48,773 nucleotides of DNA from CAZLMG01 sp964560765. GTDB lineage: Bacteria; Bdellovibrionota_B; Oligoflexia; Oligoflexales; CAZLMG01. The notes under the pieces are model-generated. The model had not been told where the DNA came from and did not search any database. It worked only from the letters and a program-made list of their open reading frames with translations. This document shows, one piece after another, positions 44,514 through 48,773 of this stretch (positions are counted from its first letter, which is position 1; every line of letters begins with the position of its first letter). The stretch covers positions 1 through 48,773 of the forward strand of contig CAZLMG010000032.1 of NCBI GenBank assembly GCA_964560765.1. Direction: 5' to 3'. The translations under genes and the position numbers were made by a program.

Positions 44514-45619
44514 TTATCTTTACCGCCTTCGGGCACCGGAATGATCTTTTCCATGGATGGATACAAGGGCAACACTCCCTTTATCTTGCTATCGACGACA
44601 ATCAGTCGATCCAAGTTTCCGAACACCTCCTCCATCGCCTCAATAAACATTCGACGGCGGGTGACGCCGGGTGACTTCTTGTACTCCGTGAGCATCGAGT
44701 TGAACTTCGAAGCGTCGCCCTTAGCATGGTTGACGAGCGACACGGAGAATGCCTCCGCATCCGCAATTAGCTGCTCGGCCTTACCCTTGGCTTCAGGAAT
44801 GACGTTGTTATATTCACGCTCCGCCACATTGATTGCCTGTTCTTGCTCTTGCTTGGCAGCGTTAACGTCATTAAAAGCGGTCTTTACGGCATCGGGTGGC
44901 GTGACGTCCTGAAGGACCACCGCCATGATGGTGATTCCCATATCATACTTATCCACCACTTCCTGCGTCAGACGCTTGGCCTCGTCAGCGATTTCCACCC
45001 GCCCCACGGTCAAGACATCACCGACCAATCGGTCTCCAACAACTCGACGCATGATCGACATGGAAACATCTCGGATGTTCTTCTGCACGTGACGTGCATT
45101 GAATAAGAATTTCCAAGGATCGCTGATTCGATACTGTACGATCCATTCCACGTCTGCCACGTTGAGGTCACCGGTAAGCATCAAGCTCTCTTCTGCATAC
45201 CCAGATTTGGCATACTGGGATTCGCGTCCACTATGGCCAGTAGAGCGAAATCCGAATTCTTCCTGCAGCAGAACCTTTGAAGGTACTTTAATGACGCGGT
45301 CGATGCCGAGGGGAAGCTTAAAGTGGAGCCCCGGAGGCGAGGTGGCATGGTATCGCTCGAATCGAGTGACCACACCTTCCTCACTAACATCGACGGTGTA
45401 CACGGATGTAATGGCCAGGATAATCAGAAAGACGGCACCACCAAGGTACAGCTTGCTATGGGACGGCAGTTTGGGCCCGCGACCGCCGCCACCGCCCGAG
45501 GACATCTTGCGCAGCCAGTCCGACAGTTGTTCAAAAAAATCGTCGATTGGGTTGCCCGTTGAGCCGCCGTTAATCGACCGAAAACCACCATTTTGACGAT
45601 TGTTGTCGTTATTTTGCAT
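44510..45619 (-). CDS. hflK: HflK, SPFH-domain membrane protein
   Basis: 369 residues. The Gly-rich cytoplasmic N-terminus (SSGGGGGRGPKLPSHSK) and single transmembrane segment (LYLGGAVFLIILAITSVYTVD) are typical. The SPFH domain has EEGVVTRFERYHATSPPGLH and FKLPLGIDRVIKVP. A coiled-coil part follows (NDVNAAKQEQEQAINVAERE). It pairs with HflC encoded immediately downstream. No clear Shine-Dalgarno precedes the ATG at 45619. An unknown phage-lysogeny or stress role should not be assumed; FtsH control is the conserved role. Confidence 0.95.
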   Translation of the reverse strand: MQNNDNNRQNGGFRSINGGSTGNPIDDFFEQLSDWLRKMSSGGGGGRGPKLPSHSKLYLGGAVFLIILAITSVYTVDVSEEGVVTRFERYHATSPPGLHFKLPLGIDRVIKVPSKVLLQEEFGFRSTGHSGRESQYAKSGYAEESLMLTGDLNVADVEWIVQYRISDPWKFLFNARHVQKNIRDVSMSIMRRVVGDRLVGDVLTVGRVEIADEAKRLTQEVVDKYDMGITIMAVVLQDVTPPDAVKTAFNDVNAAKQEQEQAINVAEREYNNVIPEAKGKAEQLIADAEAFSVSLVNHAKGDASKFNSMLTEYKKSPGVTRRRMFIEAMEEVFGNLDRLIVVDSKIKGVLPLYPSMEKIIPVPEGGKDK

Positions 45620-45840
45620 GGGTGCAGACTAAAGACTTTAGGACGAAATTGCAACAGCACATCCCAACTCGTTGAAACACGATGATGCGGCATGAGAAGA
45701 GTTGCTGCGGCAGCCTAGCTGGCACCAGACTCACCTACGAAATGACTAGACCCAAAGAGCTGAGCTGCTAAAATCTGCGCAGCAATTCAGTATTTTCGCC
45801 CTCTTCAGACGACGTGGGTTCAAGACGCAGGGAGTGATTC

Positions 45841-47730
45841 ATGCAGCCAACTGTTAGCGTGGTGCTTCCAACCTTTAACCGTGCCAAAACTATATCCCGA
45901 GCCATTGACAGCGTACTCAATCAGACCTTTCCAGATTTCGAACTGCTGGTCGTCGATGATGGCTCCATAGATGATACGGATCAGGTGCTTGCTGAATTCG
46001 CGGAGAACCCAAAGGTGCGCATCATCCGCAGCTCCCATATCGGCTGCGCGGCCGCACGCAATCTTGGGGTGCGCGCAGCACGAGGTCGCTTGGTGGCATT
46101 CCAGGATAGCGATGATGTCTGGTTACCACAGAAACTGGAATTAGCGATGCAGTCACTCGATGAAACGGGGCCCGAGACTGGGGTGTTTTACAGTGATATG
46201 CTGCGCATTGGTTCCGACGGCAGGGAAGCATACCATAGCTCACCTGTTGTGAGGCTAGGCCAGCTGATTGATCCGAAGACGATGGATTTTCAAGTATGGC
46301 GGATCGGTATCCAGTCCGTTGTCATGAAGCGAGAGTGTTTCGACAGAATCGGACTTTTTGACGAGTCACTGCCGCGATATATTGATCTTGATTTGTTGGT
46401 TCGGCTGGCTCAGGTCTATCACTTCCAGCACTGTCCGCAACCACTCGTTGAGTACCACTACGCTGCCGACGGAATCACTAGAAACCGTTATGCCAAAGTC
46501 GTGGGTAGAAAGCACCTATTCAAGAAGTACAAAACGCTCCTCAAGGATCATCCTCCTTTTGTGTCGCATCAGTATTTTCTGATCGCGTTGGCGTACCAGG
46601 AATTGGGGAATCTACCCTTGGGACTCGTCAACTTGGCGCGAGCTTATTTTGCGTTTCCAGCAAAGCATCAACTCTGGAAGGACTTCATGTCGGGCGGACG
46701 TGTCAGCCAACATAGCCTGAGCACTGGCAACGTCTCGCACGAACACTTAAAGGCGCGAGTGGATATCCAGTCTGCTAAAATTCGGGTCATTATCCCATTT
46801 TACCGCGGAGACGCTTACATTGAGCGGTGTGTTCAGAGCCTCGTCGACAGCAGCTGCCCGATCGAAGAGGTTGTCATCGTGGACAATAGTCCAGAGCGGT
46901 TATCCTTGCCGGCTGAAGAGAGATTTCGCAAGCTTGCCAATCTGACTACTTTGACGACCAAACCAAAGATCGGTTTTGGAAACGCATGTAACATCGGTAT
47001 GGATTATGCGATCAAGCAAGGGTCTGACGTTGTGCTCTTGATCAATCAGGACGCCCACGTTGAAAAGGACTGCATTGAAAAATTGTGCAAGGTACTCATG
47101 GAAGACGATCGCGCTTTTGCAACGTTCCCTTTGTCCTTAAACTACGAGAGCAACGACGTTAGTGATCTGACCCTTCGGCTCTATGTGGCAAGTAACAAGA
47201 AATATTTGCGCGATCTCGTGCTGGGCAGCGTTAGGGAGTCCTATCCTATCGGACATCAAGGGGCCAATGGTTCTTGCATCGCGTTGAGACCGAAGGCTCT
47301 GCAGGATGTCGGTTATTTTGATCCCGTTTTCTGGATGTATGGTGAAGATCGTGACCTTCTCTACCGAGCAACACTTGCCGGCTATCGCCTCTTCATGGTT
47401 CCAGGCGCTAGGATTGGGCACCTGCATTCGAACCACTCGGCTACTGGATCGCAAAGGCGGGTCATTGACACCCTCTGTCGTCGCGGCATCCAAATTCATC
47501 AATTGAAGAATCCTCGCTTATCCATCGTTAGCGCGATCTTCCAAACCATTCGATTTAGCGTCGATACCTCTTGGCGAGCCATTCGGCGCAAGCGACTCCG
47601 ATTGCTTGGATTGCAGCTTCTTTACGACCTTAAGCTCCTGCTCATTCTTCCGACCGTTCTTTCCCACAGGTCCAAAGCTAGACTCATTCGCGATGCACAG
47701 CGATCCATGCAGCTATCTATGACGCCGTAG
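45841..47730 (+). CDS. double-domain family 2 glycosyltransferase
   Basis: 629 residues from ATG 45841, preceded by AGGGAGTG. Two GT-A (family 2) domains lie in tandem. The first, residues about 5-240, has VSVVLPTFNRAKTISRAID, VVDDGSIDDT and FQDSDDVW with the metal-binding DxD. The second, about 315-560, has VRVIIPFYRGDAYIERCV-like start (IRVIIPFYRGD), IVDNSPE, INQDAHV in place of DxD, and FDPVFWMYGEDRDLLYRATL, similar to rhamnosyltransferase-type enzymes. The C-terminus is basic and partly hydrophobic. It probably acts in surface polysaccharide or O-antigen synthesis at the inner membrane. It is divergent from hflK. Confidence 0.9.
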   Translation: MQPTVSVVLPTFNRAKTISRAIDSVLNQTFPDFELLVVDDGSIDDTDQVLAEFAENPKVRIIRSSHIGCAAARNLGVRAARGRLVAFQDSDDVWLPQKLELAMQSLDETGPETGVFYSDMLRIGSDGREAYHSSPVVRLGQLIDPKTMDFQVWRIGIQSVVMKRECFDRIGLFDESLPRYIDLDLLVRLAQVYHFQHCPQPLVEYHYAADGITRNRYAKVVGRKHLFKKYKTLLKDHPPFVSHQYFLIALAYQELGNLPLGLVNLARAYFAFPAKHQLWKDFMSGGRVSQHSLSTGNVSHEHLKARVDIQSAKIRVIIPFYRGDAYIERCVQSLVDSSCPIEEVVIVDNSPERLSLPAEERFRKLANLTTLTTKPKIGFGNACNIGMDYAIKQGSDVVLLINQDAHVEKDCIEKLCKVLMEDDRAFATFPLSLNYESNDVSDLTLRLYVASNKKYLRDLVLGSVRESYPIGHQGANGSCIALRPKALQDVGYFDPVFWMYGEDRDLLYRATLAGYRLFMVPGARIGHLHSNHSATGSQRRVIDTLCRRGIQIHQLKNPRLSIVSAIFQTIRFSVDTSWRAIRRKRLRLLGLQLLYDLKLLLILPTVLSHRSKARLIRDAQRSMQLSMTP

Positions 47731-47762
47731 AGGGGTACGCCCGACACGCAATCGAGCCAGAA

Positions 47763-48656
47763 TTAAATGGCCGCATAGAAATCGCTTTGGAATGACTTGG
47801 GCCGCTCTGGGAACAGGCGCAAACCAAGCAATTTTGCACGCTGACGCAATTGCTCCTGGCTGTCTACAATCAAGCTCCTCAGTCGCTCGCGCTGGGCTGA
47901 CGTTCCGATGGAATCGGCATTCAACGTTTCCATATAAACAGCTAGATCGTGGTCAACGCCAAGTACGTCCGCCAAGGTTTCTGCCGCTGATCGTCGATCC
48001 GAACTCTGAATGACGTGCAAGTTTTGCAGCACTTGCAATTGCAGCGCATGATCTTTTGTTCTTTTGCGCCATTCATGAAACTTCGATGTTGCGAGGCTAT
48101 CGCTCGCATAGGCAGCTAGCATCGCATACCGAGCATGACCATAGGTCCTTTTAAAGTCGCGGCGCCACAGGCCTGCATCGCACTTAGCAACTCCGGACCT
48201 TCCAAGCCACTTTTCGACCTTCTTGAGCTTCCTATGTACCCTCTCTAACCGGCGTGCCGCGCCAGGTCCATCTACTTCAAGGCTATTCCGCCGCAACTGC
48301 AACAAGTGCCGGATGCCTTGCCAGTCGTTGTCAGAGAGATGATCGGGAAACTCTTTCAGCAGTTGATCATGAGTTTCCACCAGCACGTCAGCATCTCGAA
48401 GTGCCGACAACAACTGGCCAGCGGAACGACACTTTTTGACCAGACGAGAATACCCCCCCGCCAGACAACCTCGCATCAGTCTGAGTGCGCCGCGAATTCG
48501 CTTAATCCGCTTTCGGATCTGATGAATACAGTTTTCCATGTCAGTTTCTAGCCGCAAGCCCTCGGCAATATCCCGCTTGGCAGCATCAATCTCGCCAAGG
48601 ACATAAGTCAGAACCTTCGCCTCTACTGTCACTGAAATCTTTCGCGTCTGGCCCAT
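47763..48656 (-). CDS. CHAD-domain protein
   Basis: 297 residues from ATG 48656 (GGGGGAAG upstream); the longer frame to 48758 has no ribosome support. The protein is helical and strongly basic, with the conserved His/Lys/Arg motifs of the CHAD domain: CIHQIRKRIKRIRGALRLMR near the start and KFHEWRKRTKDHALQLQVL later, plus LGVDHDLAVY. CHAD proteins bind polyphosphate and some associate with polyphosphate granules. No CYTH domain is present, so it is the stand-alone type. It is convergent with the glycosyltransferase gene. Confidence 0.88.
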   Translation of the reverse strand: MGQTRKISVTVEAKVLTYVLGEIDAAKRDIAEGLRLETDMENCIHQIRKRIKRIRGALRLMRGCLAGGYSRLVKKCRSAGQLLSALRDADVLVETHDQLLKEFPDHLSDNDWQGIRHLLQLRRNSLEVDGPGAARRLERVHRKLKKVEKWLGRSGVAKCDAGLWRRDFKRTYGHARYAMLAAYASDSLATSKFHEWRKRTKDHALQLQVLQNLHVIQSSDRRSAAETLADVLGVDHDLAVYMETLNADSIGTSAQRERLRSLIVDSQEQLRQRAKLLGLRLFPERPKSFQSDFYAAI

Positions 48657-48725
48657 AATTCTTCCCCCGTGGCCACGGAGCACGACCGTACCCCAAAATT
48701 GCAGAAATGTAAAAATTGTAAACTG

Positions 48726-48749
48726 GCCCCCAAGATTGTTGCTGGGGGC
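48726..48749 (-). terminator. GC-rich hairpin near window end
   Basis: GCCCCC (48726-48731) and GGGGGC (48744-48749) form a 6-bp stem with a 12-nt loop. Read on the minus strand it is followed by a T-rich stretch (CAGTTTACAATTTTTACA), so it could terminate a minus-strand gene that lies beyond the window or form the leader of the CHAD gene. Confidence 0.4.
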
Positions 48750-48773
48750 TGATGTCACTTCCGTGAAATCATG

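Noticed and set aside
43530..45619. Phage-related or mobile element signal around hflKC
   Set aside because: The genes are an ordinary housekeeping pair. No integrase, transposase, attachment repeat or tRNA was seen anywhere in the window.

Overview
This window is a gene-dense, accessory-looking stretch of a Gram-negative bacterial genome. It comes from a scaffold, because it contains three runs of exactly 100 N. It encodes about fourteen lipoproteins, several more Sec-exported proteins, two pilin-like proteins, an SPFH pair (HflK/HflC), and regulators that include a short HTH protein resembling the TIGR02147 type. That mix fits a predatory or surface-active member of the Bdellovibrionota (Oligoflexia/Bacteriovoracia-like) best. 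The placement is an inference from gene content; no rRNA, tRNA or phylogenetic marker is present to settle it.

Layout. 1-8200: orphan lipoproteins, a lipoprotein with a papain-like (C1) protease domain (2746-4599), an AraC-family regulator and a small exported protein. 8201-10251: a pilin-like gene followed by a lipoprotein with an FGE/SUMF1 domain. 10252-11214: a dockerin-like orphan fragment and an exported protein. 11618-15005: a two-lipoprotein operon (one with a CxxCH motif, one with RCC1-like blades) and a possible small exported protein. 14995-18804: a TPR/winged-helix regulator coupled to an exported trypsin-like protease with a Gly-rich tandem repeat. 19087-24328: a small lipoprotein, a 1029-residue GLUG-repeat lipoprotein, another lipoprotein and a TetR-type regulator. 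24325-28985: a coupled pair of unknown exported proteins, a 56-residue lipoprotein, a Cys-rich exported protein with a Pro/Thr/Ser repeat tail, and a small cytoplasmic protein.

28976-40065 is the most interesting part. A tightly packed minus-strand operon runs from a TPR-like protein (34170-35372), through a pilin-like protein whose C-terminus is a seven-blade, Cys-paired RCC1 propeller (32413-34182), to two paralogous exported proteins. Both paralogs carry the same N-terminal atypical-kinase-like domain. One continues into an ADP-ribosyltransferase-like domain (R, TS, ExE signature) and the other into a Hanks-type kinase-like domain. Next to it lies a second cassette, an RCC1 lipoprotein (38206-40065) followed by a close paralog of the TPR protein (36926-38152). 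I read this as a candidate surface-attachment/effector system.

40241-48773: a small HTH regulator, an exported protein with an 8-residue repeat and a C-terminal region resembling a module found in polymorphic toxins, HflC/HflK, a double-domain family 2 glycosyltransferase and a CHAD-domain protein. These last genes look more like core genome.

Two themes recur. The first is module shuffling: the same N-terminal domain is joined to FGE or RCC1, the same kinase-like domain to ART or a second kinase, and the same pilin stalk is present with or without RCC1. The second is in-frame tandem repeats joining domains, three of which broke the assembly.
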